A stretch of DNA of 64,000 bases from RGIG5612 sp963591145 (GCA_963591145.1 CAVARE010000039.1:1-64000); one strand, 5' to 3'; counted from the stretch's first letter, positions 52,337-61,144 are shown. Numbers and translations are program-made. Notes: generated from the sequence alone by a model not told the origin.

Positions 52337-53439
52337 TGGAAAAATTATTAGTATGCAGTTGCGTTGTAGGAGATCCTTATACAATTAGCTCCACATATCT
52401 TTTAGACAACCACTTAGATAAAGTTAAAGAAGGCGTTGAAAAATACGCTGCCACAGTCGGCGCATCAGAAATATTATATCTTCTCCCGGAAGGTTCAAAA
52501 TATGATGTAGCTAATGCAGCATATGGCAAGGTTTCACCAGTTATGGAAAACCCATATGCTGTTGCACAGACACTGGAAGGCAAGCTTCCTCGTCCTATGA
52601 TTCAGGATGATTTCGTTGCTGAATATGACGGCAAGGAAGTTGCTGTTATCACACCTGAAGCAGCTTACAATCTGGTATCTGGTGCTGACTGCAAGTTCAT
52701 CACTATCAACAAGGGTGATGCACAGGAAGTTAAGGAAGTTCCTTACGGAACAAAATTAAGCGAGGTAGTTGATGCAGCTGATGCTAAGGCTGTTCTCGTA
52801 GGCGGCATCAAGGGTCAGTTCATCTTACCTGAGAAGCTGGCTGATTTCGAGGCTGGAAGCGATCTGTACTCTAACTCAATCACAGTTTATGGCAAGGATT
52901 CATGTATGGTAGTTGTTCTTGATAAGCTCATGGATCAGGCCTGGGCTAATACTTGCGGCAAATGTGTTCTCTGCCGTGAGGGTACACTTCAGTTCAAGAC
53001 TATCCTTGATGATATGCCTGTTGGCAAGAGCAAGGCTGGCGACATCGACCTGTTAAAGGACGTTGCTCCACTGGTAAGAGACGGTGCTTACTGCCCATAC
53101 GGACAGAACTGGCCAAATGCAGTTCTTACTGCTCTTGATCTCTTCGCTGCTGAATTCGAAGCTCATGTTAAGAAGAAAGCATGCCCTGCAGGCGTTTGCT
53201 TCCAGGCTGGTGCTATTTACTACATTAAGCCTGATGTATGTACCGGTTGTACAGATTGTATTGATGAATGCGATTATACTGCTATCGAAGGCAAGAAGAA
53301 CTTCATCCATATGATCGATCAGGATATGTGTGAACATTGCGGCAAGTGCGTTGATGTCTGCGAAGAAGGCGCTATCGTTAAGGCTGACGGCAAGCTGCCT
53401 AAGCTGCCTAAGAAGCTCACAAGAGTCGGCAAATTCTAA
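52336..53439 (+). CDS. NuoF-like Fe-S subunit lacking the FMN/NADH domain
   Basis: The 367-residue protein overlaps the previous stop by one base (TAATG). The N-terminal 110 residues are a shrunken relic of the NuoF flavin domain without the glycine-rich FMN/NADH loops. An SLBB-like part (about 110-190) follows, then the NuoF 4Fe-4S domain (TCGKCVLCREGTLQF; about 210-285). Two ferredoxin-type 4Fe-4S motifs (CTGCTDCIDECDY; CEHCGKCVDVCEEG) close the protein. It would carry electrons but not oxidise NADH itself, and so depends on the GltD-like subunit. Confidence 0.85.
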   Translation: MEKLLVCSCVVGDPYTISSTYLLDNHLDKVKEGVEKYAATVGASEILYLLPEGSKYDVANAAYGKVSPVMENPYAVAQTLEGKLPRPMIQDDFVAEYDGKEVAVITPEAAYNLVSGADCKFITINKGDAQEVKEVPYGTKLSEVVDAADAKAVLVGGIKGQFILPEKLADFEAGSDLYSNSITVYGKDSCMVVVLDKLMDQAWANTCGKCVLCREGTLQFKTILDDMPVGKSKAGDIDLLKDVAPLVRDGAYCPYGQNWPNAVLTALDLFAAEFEAHVKKKACPAGVCFQAGAIYYIKPDVCTGCTDCIDECDYTAIEGKKNFIHMIDQDMCEHCGKCVDVCEEGAIVKADGKLPKLPKKLTRVGKF

Positions 53440-53471
53440 TTCAAGCTATATACCAAAATATGTATATACAC

Positions 53472-53499
53472 AAACGGGAGACGAAAGTCTCCCGTTTGT
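53472..53499 (+). terminator. terminator of the redox operon
   Basis: The perfect 11-bp arms AAACGGGAGAC/GTCTCCCGTTT with a GAAA tetraloop are followed by GTTATG. It lies 32 bases past the stop. The T tract is short but the stem is very stable. Confidence 0.8.
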
Positions 53500-53522
53500 T
53501 ATGTCATATATTCTGTAAATTC

Positions 53523-53600
53523 ATGTAACTACTCAGAACCGTGTTACAGATGAGCCTACCGATGGTGACTCCTCTGTATGCTTAAGCATCGCAAAATATA
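53523..53600 (-). repeat. dispersed repeat family A, copy 4
   Basis: Plus-strand reading: TGTAACTACTCAGAACC, stem CTACC-GAT-GGTGA, stem ATGCT-TA-AGCAT and CGCAAAAT. Both stems show base changes on both sides relative to the other copies. It directly abuts a B-family repeat. Confidence 0.75.
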
Positions 53601-53669
53601 GGGACGGCTCAGTCCACTGCTCGAAAACGCCTTCGCTGACTGTTTTCTCGCAGTGAACTGAGCCGTCCC
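53601..53669 (+). repeat. dispersed structured repeat family B, copy 4
   Basis: The arms GGGACGGCTCAGTCCACTG and CAGTGAACTGAGCCGTCCC pair with a single mismatch around the conserved core (TCGAAAACGCCTTCGCT, then CTGTTTTCTCGCAG). It lies between the convergent redox operon and dnaJ and could terminate both. Confidence 0.92.
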
Positions 53670-53707
53670 AGCACAATTTCATTATTAAAAGAGTTCTATA
53701 ATATTCT

Positions 53708-54817
53708 TTACTTTCTCTTATACATTACTTCGTCGAATGCCTTCAGTGCATCCTTCTGCTTGCCATTCATAGACTTAGGAACGACGATATTAAGTGTCGT
53801 ATACTGATCGCCGCGTCTCTTATTATCTCTCAGATATGGAACACCTTTGTTCTTAAGGCGGATCGTTGTTCCTGTCTGTGTACCAGCCTTGATTGGGAAT
53901 AAGACATCGCCATCAACGGTATGAACCTTGATATCACCGCCTAAGGCTGCCTCAGGGAATGTAATGTCCATAGCCGAATAAAGATCTACTCCATCGCGCT
54001 GGAATTCATTGCTTGCGCTTACAAGGATCTCAACCAGGAGATCACCGCGTTTGCCTCCCTTGGTTCCAGGATCACCCAGCTCAGCTATTCTTATGCACTG
54101 ACCTGACTCAATTCCCGCCGGGATCTTAACATCAATCTTCTTCTTGATATTCTTATAGCCTAAGCCTCTGCACTCAGGACACTTGTCCTTGATGATCTGG
54201 CCTGTTCCATTACAGTCAGGGCATACCTCAGTAGATCTCATCATTCCGAACAGGCTCTGTCTCGTTACAGTTACCTGACCAGTTCCGTTACATTTAGAAC
54301 ATTTCTCTGGTGATGTGCCCTCCTTAGCTCCTGTGCCATGACATTTGCCGCATTCATCTTTATAATTAATATCAACTGTCTTAGAGCAGCCAAATACAGA
54401 TTCTTCGAAGGAGATTCTGATTCTGGTTCTGACATTGGCACCCGGCTGCGGACCATTATAGCTGCTTCTTCTGCTGCCGCCGCTGAAGCCGCCGCCAAAC
54501 AGGTCGCCAAAAATATCACCAAAGCTGCTGAAGATATCATTCATGTTCATGTTCTGGTAATTGTATCCGCCAGAGCCTGCACCGCCTGCTTCAAATGCTG
54601 CATGACCATACTGATCATACATTTTCTTCTTTTCAGCATCGCTCAGGATACCATATGCTTCTGCGGCCTCCTTGAACTTGGCCTCAGCCTCTTTATCACC
54701 TGGATTGGCATCCGGATGATATTTCTTGGCCATCTGTCTGTATGCTTTCTTTATCTCATCCTGAGTCGCTGTTTTGGGAATACCCAGCACCTCATAATAA
54801 TCTCTTTTATCCGCCAT
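53708..54817 (-). CDS. dnaJ: chaperone DnaJ
   Basis: The ATG at 54817 (MADKRDYYEVLGIPKTAT) gives 369 residues. It has a J domain with HPD (KKYHPDANPG), a Gly-rich linker, four CxxCxGxG zinc motifs (CGKCHGTG, CSKCNGTG, CPDCNGTG, CPECRGLG) and a C-terminal substrate domain. It stimulates DnaK ATPase. It is the last gene of the HrcA regulon here, separated from dnaK by 420 bases. Confidence 0.97.
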   Translation of the reverse strand: MADKRDYYEVLGIPKTATQDEIKKAYRQMAKKYHPDANPGDKEAEAKFKEAAEAYGILSDAEKKKMYDQYGHAAFEAGGAGSGGYNYQNMNMNDIFSSFGDIFGDLFGGGFSGGSRRSSYNGPQPGANVRTRIRISFEESVFGCSKTVDINYKDECGKCHGTGAKEGTSPEKCSKCNGTGQVTVTRQSLFGMMRSTEVCPDCNGTGQIIKDKCPECRGLGYKNIKKKIDVKIPAGIESGQCIRIAELGDPGTKGGKRGDLLVEILVSASNEFQRDGVDLYSAMDITFPEAALGGDIKVHTVDGDVLFPIKAGTQTGTTIRLKNKGVPYLRDNKRRGDQYTTLNIVVPKSMNGKQKDALKAFDEVMYKRK

Positions 54818-55237
54818 TTTTTCATTTCCTTTTCTTGTATAGACCCAGATTTCATATGTGCAATAACACATACTGCTCAAAAATCACATGTTCACGACAC
54901 AAATCTCCCAGCAACCGTATGCTTATTCAGCATTTCCTGTTTTCATAGTACATTTTCTAGGCAATTTCTGTATTGAACCACCGATTTTCAGGCAACTTAG
55001 GTTCCAAATTACAAACATGGATTCTAATAATTTTCATATTAGATGGATATAGTATTTGTCATACCCTAAACCACCACGCAAGGTGGAATGCCGTAAGCAG
55101 TCCACCTTGTGTACATCATATTATTATTTAATTAATCTGACTGTCGCTTTATGCGCCATGTCGTCCAACCCATCCGACAGCCATGAACCATGCCATGCAA
55201 GCATGCTCATTCATGGCTGCCGTCCAGGATTTTTATA
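54818..55237. other. dnaK-dnaJ intergenic region with hairpins
   Basis: No gene in 420 bases. On the minus strand two hairpins follow dnaK: CAGCCATGAA/TTCATGGCTG (55178-55219) and ACGCAAGGTGGA/TCCACCTTGTGT (55076-55112). Neither has a T tract, so they may be processing or partial termination elements. No CIRCE copy and no convincing dnaJ promoter were found. Confidence 0.5.
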
Positions 55238-57124
55238 TTAGATCTCAGTGTAGTCACCATCAACTACATTGTCATCACTGCCGCTGTTTGATGAGCTCTG
55301 GTCTGCACCTGGCTGTGAGTAGTTAGCTCCTGCGCCTGGGTTTGCACCGCCTGCCTGCTGTGAAGCCTGCTCATACATCTTAGTAAATACCTTCTGTGAG
55401 CTTCCCATCAGTTTCTCCTTAGCAGCCTTGATCTGATTCAGCTGGTCTGGTGTGATCTCAGCATTAGCATCTGTTGGAAGTAATCCCTTCAGTGCATTCA
55501 GGTCGTTCTCAACCTCAGCCTTATCAGCTGCGTCTAACTTATCACCTGCTTCGTTAAGAGCCTTCTCAACCTGCATTGCCAGTGAATCTGCTTCATTTCT
55601 TGCATCAATTGCTTCCTTACGAGCCTTATCCTGAGCTTCGAATTCTGCAGCTTCCTTAACAGCCTTGTTGATCTCGTCATCTGACATATTAGATCCTGCT
55701 GTGATTGTGATATGCTGTTCCTTACCTGTTCCCAGATCCTTAGCAGATACATTTACGATACCATTTGCATCGATATCAAATGTAACCTCAATCTGTGGTA
55801 TTCCACGTGGAGCAGGAGCGATTCCATCCAGTCTGAACTGTCCCAATGTCTTGTTATCACGTGCAAACTGACGCTCACCCTGTACAACATGGATATCAAC
55901 TGCGCTCTGATTATCAGCTGCTGTTGAGAATACCTGGCTCTTCTTAGTAGGAATTGTTGTATTTCTCTCAATAAGTCTTGTAGCAACGCCGCCTAATGTC
56001 TCGATTGAAAGTGACAGTGGTGTTACATCAAGAAGAAGAACATCTCCGGCACCGGCATCGCCTGCTAACTTACCGCCCTGGATAGCTGCACCGATAGCAA
56101 CGCACTCATCAGGGTTAAGTGACTTAGATGGCTCCTTGCCTGTAAGCTGTTTTACCTTATCCTGTACTGCAGGGATACGAGTTGATCCGCCGACCAGAAG
56201 TACCTGACCGAGATCTGCTGTTGTAAGTCCTGCATCTCTTAATGCCTGCTGAACAGGCTCTACTGTCTTCTCTACCAGATCATGTGTTAATTCATCGAAT
56301 TTAGCTCTTGTAAGTGTAATATCAAGATGCTTTGGTCCCTCAGCTGTTGCTGTGATGAATGGCAGGTTGATATTAGATGTTGTTGAGCTTGACAGCTCCT
56401 TCTTAGCCTTCTCAGCTGCTTCCTTTAATCTCTGAAGTGCCATCTTGTCTGAGCTCAGATCAATGCCTTCCTGAGACTTGAACTGCTGAATGAGGTAATC
56501 TGTAACTCTCTGGTCGAAGTCATCGCCGCCCAGTCTGTTATTGCCGGCTGTTGCAAGAACCTCGATTACACCGTCACCGATCTCAATGATAGAAACATCG
56601 AATGTACCACCACCTAAGTCGTATACCATGATCTTCTGTTCTTTTTCATTATCAAGGCCGTATGCCAGAGCTGCTGCTGTAGGCTCGTTGATGATACGCT
56701 TTACATCAAGACCTGCGATCTTGCCGGCATCCTTAGTTGCCTGTCTCTGAGCATCATTGAAGTAAGCAGGTACTGTGATAACAGCCTCTGTAACCTTCTC
56801 GCCTAAGTGAGCTTCAGCATCACCCTTCAGTTTCTGAAGAACCATAGCTGAGATCTCCTGTGGAGAATAGCTCTTGCCTTCAACTGTTACTCTGTAATTA
56901 GTACCCATCTCTCTCTTGATAGATGAGATTGTATTGTCTGAGTTAGTAACTGCCTGACGTTTTGCAGGTTCACCAACTAATCTTTCACCATTCTTGGTAA
57001 ATGCTACAACAGACGGAGTTGTACGAGCACCTTCTGCGTTCTCGATAACAACCGGCTTACCACCTTCCATAACTGCTACACATGAGTTTGTTGTTCCTAA
57101 GTCAATTCCGATAATTTTTCCCAT
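55238..57124 (-). CDS. dnaK: chaperone DnaK (Hsp70)
   Basis: The 628-residue protein begins MGKIIGIDLGTTNSCVAVME. It has VYDLGGGTFDVSIIEIGDG and VLLVGGSTRIPAV in the ATPase domain, a substrate domain, and an acidic C-terminal tail (DNVVDGDYTEI). It is an ATP-dependent chaperone working with GrpE and DnaJ in the same cluster. The start lies 84 bases after grpE. Confidence 0.98.
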   Translation of the reverse strand: MGKIIGIDLGTTNSCVAVMEGGKPVVIENAEGARTTPSVVAFTKNGERLVGEPAKRQAVTNSDNTISSIKREMGTNYRVTVEGKSYSPQEISAMVLQKLKGDAEAHLGEKVTEAVITVPAYFNDAQRQATKDAGKIAGLDVKRIINEPTAAALAYGLDNEKEQKIMVYDLGGGTFDVSIIEIGDGVIEVLATAGNNRLGGDDFDQRVTDYLIQQFKSQEGIDLSSDKMALQRLKEAAEKAKKELSSSTTSNINLPFITATAEGPKHLDITLTRAKFDELTHDLVEKTVEPVQQALRDAGLTTADLGQVLLVGGSTRIPAVQDKVKQLTGKEPSKSLNPDECVAIGAAIQGGKLAGDAGAGDVLLLDVTPLSLSIETLGGVATRLIERNTTIPTKKSQVFSTAADNQSAVDIHVVQGERQFARDNKTLGQFRLDGIAPAPRGIPQIEVTFDIDANGIVNVSAKDLGTGKEQHITITAGSNMSDDEINKAVKEAAEFEAQDKARKEAIDARNEADSLAMQVEKALNEAGDKLDAADKAEVENDLNALKGLLPTDANAEITPDQLNQIKAAKEKLMGSSQKVFTKMYEQASQQAGGANPGAGANYSQPGADQSSSNSGSDDNVVDGDYTEI

Positions 57125-57208
57125 TTTATTTTCCTCCTGAAATCTGGATAATTTTCTTAATTTATAAAATAAAACGCATATGGCTTAATCGTCATATCGT
57201 AATAATAT

Positions 57209-57883
57209 TTAATTTGCTACCTTAACCATGCTGTATCTGACTACATGATCCTTATATGTATAACCCTTCTGGAATTCTTCAACTACTATATTGTCTCCGA
57301 CCTCCGGATCATCCACATGCATTACTGCATTATGGAAATCAGGGTTGAATTCCTGTCCGACCGCCTCAATAGGCTTAACGCCGGCATCCTCAAGAGCCTT
57401 AAGCAGAAGCTTGTAAGTCATATTCATGCCTACTACAAATGAGTCCTCTGCCTGATTCTCAGGAACCGCTGCAAGACCTCTCTCGAAATTGTCAATCGCC
57501 GGCAGGATCTTCTCTACTATATCCTTAACACCGAAGTCATATCTCTGAGTCTTCTCCTTCTCGCTTCGTTTTCTGAAATTATCGAACTCAGCAAAAAGCC
57601 TTGCATATTTATCCTCGGTTTCCTTGACCTTAGCCTCGAGAGCCTCTGTAGCTTTCTGCACCTTATCCTCAGCCTTGGCCCATTTGAGCTTTCTTTCTTT
57701 TTTCTTCTTTCCTGACGCTTCCTCAGCCTCCTCAGCCTCTATCTCTTCTTCAGCACCTTCAGCCTCTATGACGTCTTCCTCGACTTCCTTATCCATAGCA
57801 TTTTCTTCCTCGGCTGCTGCACTGTCATTTGCCTCATCTAAATCTCTCTTAAATTCTTCACTATCCATGTTTTTTTCTGACAA
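57209..57883 (-). CDS. grpE: nucleotide exchange factor GrpE
   Basis: The 224-residue protein has an acidic low-complexity N terminus (about 1-60), a long coiled coil (KETEDKYARLFAEFDNFRKR) and a beta domain (GVKPIEAVGQEFNPDFHNAV). It exchanges ADP on DnaK. The start is probably TTG at 57883 preceded by AGGTAAGAGA; an ATG five codons later has no binding site. It follows hrcA by 24 bases. Confidence 0.96.
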   Translation of the reverse strand: MSEKNMDSEEFKRDLDEANDSAAAEEENAMDKEVEEDVIEAEGAEEEIEAEEAEEASGKKKKERKLKWAKAEDKVQKATEALEAKVKETEDKYARLFAEFDNFRKRSEKEKTQRYDFGVKDIVEKILPAIDNFERGLAAVPENQAEDSFVVGMNMTYKLLLKALEDAGVKPIEAVGQEFNPDFHNAVMHVDDPEVGDNIVVEEFQKGYTYKDHVVRYSMVKVAN

Positions 57884-57907
57884 GTCTCTTACCTGCCTTT
57901 CTATATA

Positions 57908-58993
57908 TTATTTTTTCTTATTACGGCTGAACTTCTTATCCAGGCTGCTGGTCACATTATGTAATGCATCAACTACTCTCTCGTAATCCATTCGCTTAGG
58001 TCCGATGATTCCGACCTTACCGTAAACACCTTCTTCGAATTCATACGTTGCCGTGATCACTGAGCAATCCTTCATCGCATTTACCGGTGATTCCTCGCCG
58101 ATATAAACCTGAATTCCCGTGGTATTGCTGCCTTCCTCCTGCTCATCTGTCATAAGCTCTGTCAGCAGCTCCTTTTCCTCAAGGGTTGATATCAGCTCGC
58201 CGGCCCTCATGGAATCAGCTGATAGCTCAGGATACTTGAAAATGTTCTTCGCGCCGCTGGTGAATATCTCAATGCCGTCCGCCGAACCGATCGTCGCTAC
58301 GATATGATTAAGTATCTCTGACACCAGACCTCCATGCTCCTCAGCCTGCTCCGCCATCTTAGCTGCCATGTCGAAGTTGATCTCCTGAAGAGTTAAGCCG
58401 TTCAGTGTGCTGTTCATCAGAAGGTTCAGCTTCAGCAATACCTGCGGATCTATGTCCTCTGTAACATTGATCATCTCGTTCTTAACCATGTTGCCCTCGA
58501 GGACTATCGTGCACAGAACCTTGTGAACATCCAGCTGTGTGATCTGAACAAACTTAAGCCTGTTTCGATTAGCCTGCGGCATACTTACTACCGATGTATA
58601 ATTGGTATTAGATGCCAATGTCTTGACTACATCCTTAAGTATAGTCTCTATATGCTCGATCCGGTCATCAAGTGACGACTTCTCATTCTCAATCTCTTCA
58701 GAACGTTCATCCAGCTTCCTGCTCTTAGACTCAACCTCTTCCAGCTTAGTCTCAAGCATCTCGTCAACGTACAGTCTGTATCCTGCATCAGTAGGAATAC
58801 GGCCAGCTGAAGTATGAGGCTGGAAAATGTATCCCATTTCCTCAAGGTCTGACATCTCATTTCTGATCGTGGCTGCAGAAAGCTCAAGATCAGCATATTT
58901 AGAAATCGTTCTCGAACCAACAGGCTCGCCAGTCTCTAAATAATTCTTGATGATCGCCTGAAGTATCTTCTTTTTTCTGCCGTCTAACTCCAT
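57908..58993 (-). CDS. hrcA: heat-inducible transcription repressor HrcA
   Basis: The 361-residue repressor has an N-terminal winged helix (KKILQAIIKNYLETGEPVGS; ISKYADLELSAATIRNEM), then the GAF-like and dimerisation regions (MVKNEMINVTEDIDPQVLL; IGPKRMDYERVVDAL). It binds the CIRCE site found 34 bases upstream of its start codon and represses the hrcA-grpE-dnaK operon. Confidence 0.97.
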   Translation of the reverse strand: MELDGRKKKILQAIIKNYLETGEPVGSRTISKYADLELSAATIRNEMSDLEEMGYIFQPHTSAGRIPTDAGYRLYVDEMLETKLEEVESKSRKLDERSEEIENEKSSLDDRIEHIETILKDVVKTLASNTNYTSVVSMPQANRNRLKFVQITQLDVHKVLCTIVLEGNMVKNEMINVTEDIDPQVLLKLNLLMNSTLNGLTLQEINFDMAAKMAEQAEEHGGLVSEILNHIVATIGSADGIEIFTSGAKNIFKYPELSADSMRAGELISTLEEKELLTELMTDEQEEGSNTTGIQVYIGEESPVNAMKDCSVITATYEFEEGVYGKVGIIGPKRMDYERVVDALHNVTSSLDKKFSRNKKK

Positions 58994-59027
58994 AACCTAT
59001 CCCATCTGTGCTAACTTCTTGTTCCCG

Positions 59028-59054
59028 TTAGCACTCGTGCTATAAGAGTGCTAA
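59028..59054 (-). promoter_or_regulatory. CIRCE operator
   Basis: TTAGCACTC, nine bases, GAGTGCTAA: an exact match to the CIRCE consensus inverted repeat bound by HrcA. It lies just downstream of the -10 of the hrcA promoter. Confidence 0.98.
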
Positions 59055-59066
59055 CATCTATGGCAT

Positions 59067-59095
59067 ATACTACCACTGGCACTCATCAAAGTCAA
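59067..59095 (-). promoter_or_regulatory. sigma-A promoter of the hrcA operon
   Basis: On the minus strand TTGACT (59090-59095) and TAGTAT (59067-59072) are separated by 17 bases, directly upstream of CIRCE. Confidence 0.82.
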
Positions 59096-59121
59096 CTGCT
59101 AACTGTGAAATATGTGTGAAG

Positions 59122-59904
59122 CTACTGCAATAGATCGGGACGTCTCTGCTTCGTTCTTAAAACAGACTGCTCCCTGCGCCAGGCATCTACCCTGGCATGG
59201 TCACCCGACATCAGAATCTCGGGCACCCTGAGACCCATGAATTCCTCGGGTCTGGTATATTGTGGATATTCAAGAAGCTTAAGGGACGGCTCTTCATCGT
59301 CGTCCTTCTTAGCATTAGAAATAAGATCTCCATAGACTTGTTTTCTTATTTTTTTAGTAAACTCTCTGTTGGGATATACCCTGCTGAAGCTTTCGTCCTC
59401 ACCTGAGAGCTGATTAGTAAGGACGCCTGGAACCATACGGCTGATGGCATCAACCATCACCATAGCAGGGAGCTCGCCTCCGGTAAGAACATAATCGCCG
59501 ATGGAAATCTCCTCCGCCTCCATGAGCTCTAATACTCGCTGGTCGACACCTTCATAATGACCGCACAGGATTATGATATCGTCCTCTGCGGCAAATTCTC
59601 TGGCCATCTCCTGGGTAAATACCCTGCCTGCAGGGCTTGTATAGATAACCTTAGGTTTTCTGGTACTGGTTATGCCACGGCATACGGCCTGCCATGCGTC
59701 ATATACAGGCTGGCATTTGATCACCATTCCCGCTCCACCGCCAAATGGCGCATCATCCACATGGCCGTGCTTCTCATCTGTATATTCTCTGAAATTTACT
59801 GTATCAATATTTATAAGGCCAGCCTTAGCTGCCCTTCCTAATATGCTGGTTCCAAGACCGGCATTTATCATATCGGGGAATAATGTAAGAATGTGAAAGT
59901 TCAT
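59122..59904 (-). CDS. trmD: tRNA (guanine-N1)-methyltransferase TrmD
   Basis: The 260-residue SPOUT methyltransferase has FHILTLFPDMINAGLGTSIL at the N terminus, the knot region LCGHYEGVDQRVLE and IGDYVLTGGELPAM. It makes m1G37 in tRNAs reading CUN, CCN and CGG. It ends the ylxM-ffh-rpsP-khpA-rimM-trmD run; the usual rplS does not follow. Confidence 0.97.
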   Translation of the reverse strand: MNFHILTLFPDMINAGLGTSILGRAAKAGLINIDTVNFREYTDEKHGHVDDAPFGGGAGMVIKCQPVYDAWQAVCRGITSTRKPKVIYTSPAGRVFTQEMAREFAAEDDIIILCGHYEGVDQRVLELMEAEEISIGDYVLTGGELPAMVMVDAISRMVPGVLTNQLSGEDESFSRVYPNREFTKKIRKQVYGDLISNAKKDDDEEPSLKLLEYPQYTRPEEFMGLRVPEILMSGDHARVDAWRREQSVLRTKQRRPDLLQ

Positions 59905-59915
59905 AGTGTTTAAAA

Positions 59916-59966
59916 TAGTTGTAAATATTCAGATGCCAATAAAACTGCTTCAATTATCAGAACATT
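59916..59966 (-). repeat. possible degenerate short copy of repeat family A
   Basis: Minus-strand GCATCTGAATATTTACA and the preceding GAAGCAGTTTTA resemble the short form (GCATGGTTCTGAATAGTTACA). It lies between rimM and trmD. Confidence 0.35.
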
Positions 59967-59970
59967 TGCT

Positions 59971-60498
59971 CTAATCCAGCAATCCCTTCATGACATTAAC
60001 TGTGATAATGCTGTTCTCGATGTCAACGTTCTTGATGCAATCGGCGATAACCGGGAACAGGATCTCATTGCCTCCGGCAGTTTCTACTACATATACATCA
60101 TTTGCTCCAGTCTGAAGGACATCCTTAACTGTGCCCAGCTCTCTGCCTGCCAGGCTGTCAGATGCTTCATCTGCCACCACCCTGCAGCCTATAAGATCCG
60201 CGATATAATACTCACCCTCTTCTAATGGCTGCGCCTGGTCGCGGCTTATCAATATATCAGAACCAGCCACCTTAGATATCTCCTCAGGAGCATTAAAGCA
60301 GGAGAACTTGACTATAGCCATGTTCTTAAAATATTTAACGCCCTCTATCTTCGCCTTTATATCTTCTCTCGGAGTCTTGATTATGACTTCATCTACCTCT
60401 TCGAATCTCTCGGCATAATCAGTGGTCGGATAGACCTTAGCCTCTCCATGAACGCCATGGGCGCGTGTCAGTACACCTATACGTAAATATTGTTCCAT
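59971..60498 (-). CDS. rimM: ribosome maturation factor RimM
   Basis: The ATG at 60498 with GGAG 6 bases upstream gives 175 residues. It has the RimM N-terminal barrel (MEQYLRIGVLTRAHGVHGEA) and a C-terminal PRC-barrel (YYIADLIGCRVVADE; GGNEILFPVIADCIKNVD). It assists 30S head assembly by binding S19. It lies between khpA and trmD. Confidence 0.96.
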   Translation of the reverse strand: MEQYLRIGVLTRAHGVHGEAKVYPTTDYAERFEEVDEVIIKTPREDIKAKIEGVKYFKNMAIVKFSCFNAPEEISKVAGSDILISRDQAQPLEEGEYYIADLIGCRVVADEASDSLAGRELGTVKDVLQTGANDVYVVETAGGNEILFPVIADCIKNVDIENSIITVNVMKGLLD

Positions 60499-60650
60499 AT
60501 CTGTCTCCAAATATCATTCCATTATCTATCTGGCTGCAGGCTCGCATCAGAGCTGCTCAGCCGTCCTAAGCCCGATAGATAAAGATAGGCAAACCGCATG
60601 CTCATCCGCATACATGTCTGCCCTTTAAAAATGCAGCAGACACCGCGGGA

Positions 60651-60884
60651 TCAATCCACGATGTCTACTACTACTTTTTTGTTTTCTTTAATAGCTACAG
60701 TCTTAACCACTGTCCTAATAGATTTTGCTATACGACCCTTTTTTCCGATGACCTTACCCATGTCCTCGCGAGCTACATTAAGCTTAAGTACAATAGTTCC
60801 GTCCTCTTCTACTGTTTGGGTGACTATAACCTCATCAGGATTATCAACAAGAGCCTTAGCGATTACTTCGACTAATTCTTTCAT
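60651..60884 (-). CDS. khpA: KH-domain RNA-binding protein KhpA
   Basis: The 77-residue single KH domain has the GxxG loop in VIGKKGRIAKSIRTVVK. It forms a complex with KhpB/Jag in Firmicutes and binds RNA. It sits 14 bases after rpsP, as in the conserved operon. Confidence 0.95.
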   Translation of the reverse strand: MKELVEVIAKALVDNPDEVIVTQTVEEDGTIVLKLNVAREDMGKVIGKKGRIAKSIRTVVKTVAIKENKKVVVDIVD

Positions 60885-60898
60885 GTGTTGACCTTTCT

Positions 60899-61144
60899 TT
60901 ATTTGATGAGTCCTTCATTCTTAAATAATCTGGCAACAACCTCTGTTGGCTGTGCGCCATTTGCAAGCCACTTCTCAGCTGCTTCCTTATCGATGATAAC
61001 CTTAGCCGGCTCCTGGTTTGGATCATATGTTCCGAGCTGGTCGATAAATGCGCCGTCTCTTGGTGCTCTTGAATCAGCTACGATAATTCTGTAGAAAGGT
61101 GCTTTCTTCTTGCCTAATCTTGTTAATCTAATCTTTGTTGCCAT
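60899..61144 (-). CDS. rpsP: 30S ribosomal protein S16
   Basis: The 81-residue S16 has the family start VKIRLTRLGKKK-type sequence (MATKIRLTRLGKKKAPFYRI) and IVADSRAPRDG. It is a structural protein of the 30S body, encoded between ffh and khpA. Confidence 0.98.
   Translation of the reverse strand: MATKIRLTRLGKKKAPFYRIIVADSRAPRDGAFIDQLGTYDPNQEPAKVIIDKEAAEKWLANGAQPTEVVARLFKNEGLIK

Noticed and set aside
55452..55634. Plus-strand frames opposite dnaK
   Set aside because: Long antisense frames are common opposite highly biased genes such as dnaK; no independent signals.
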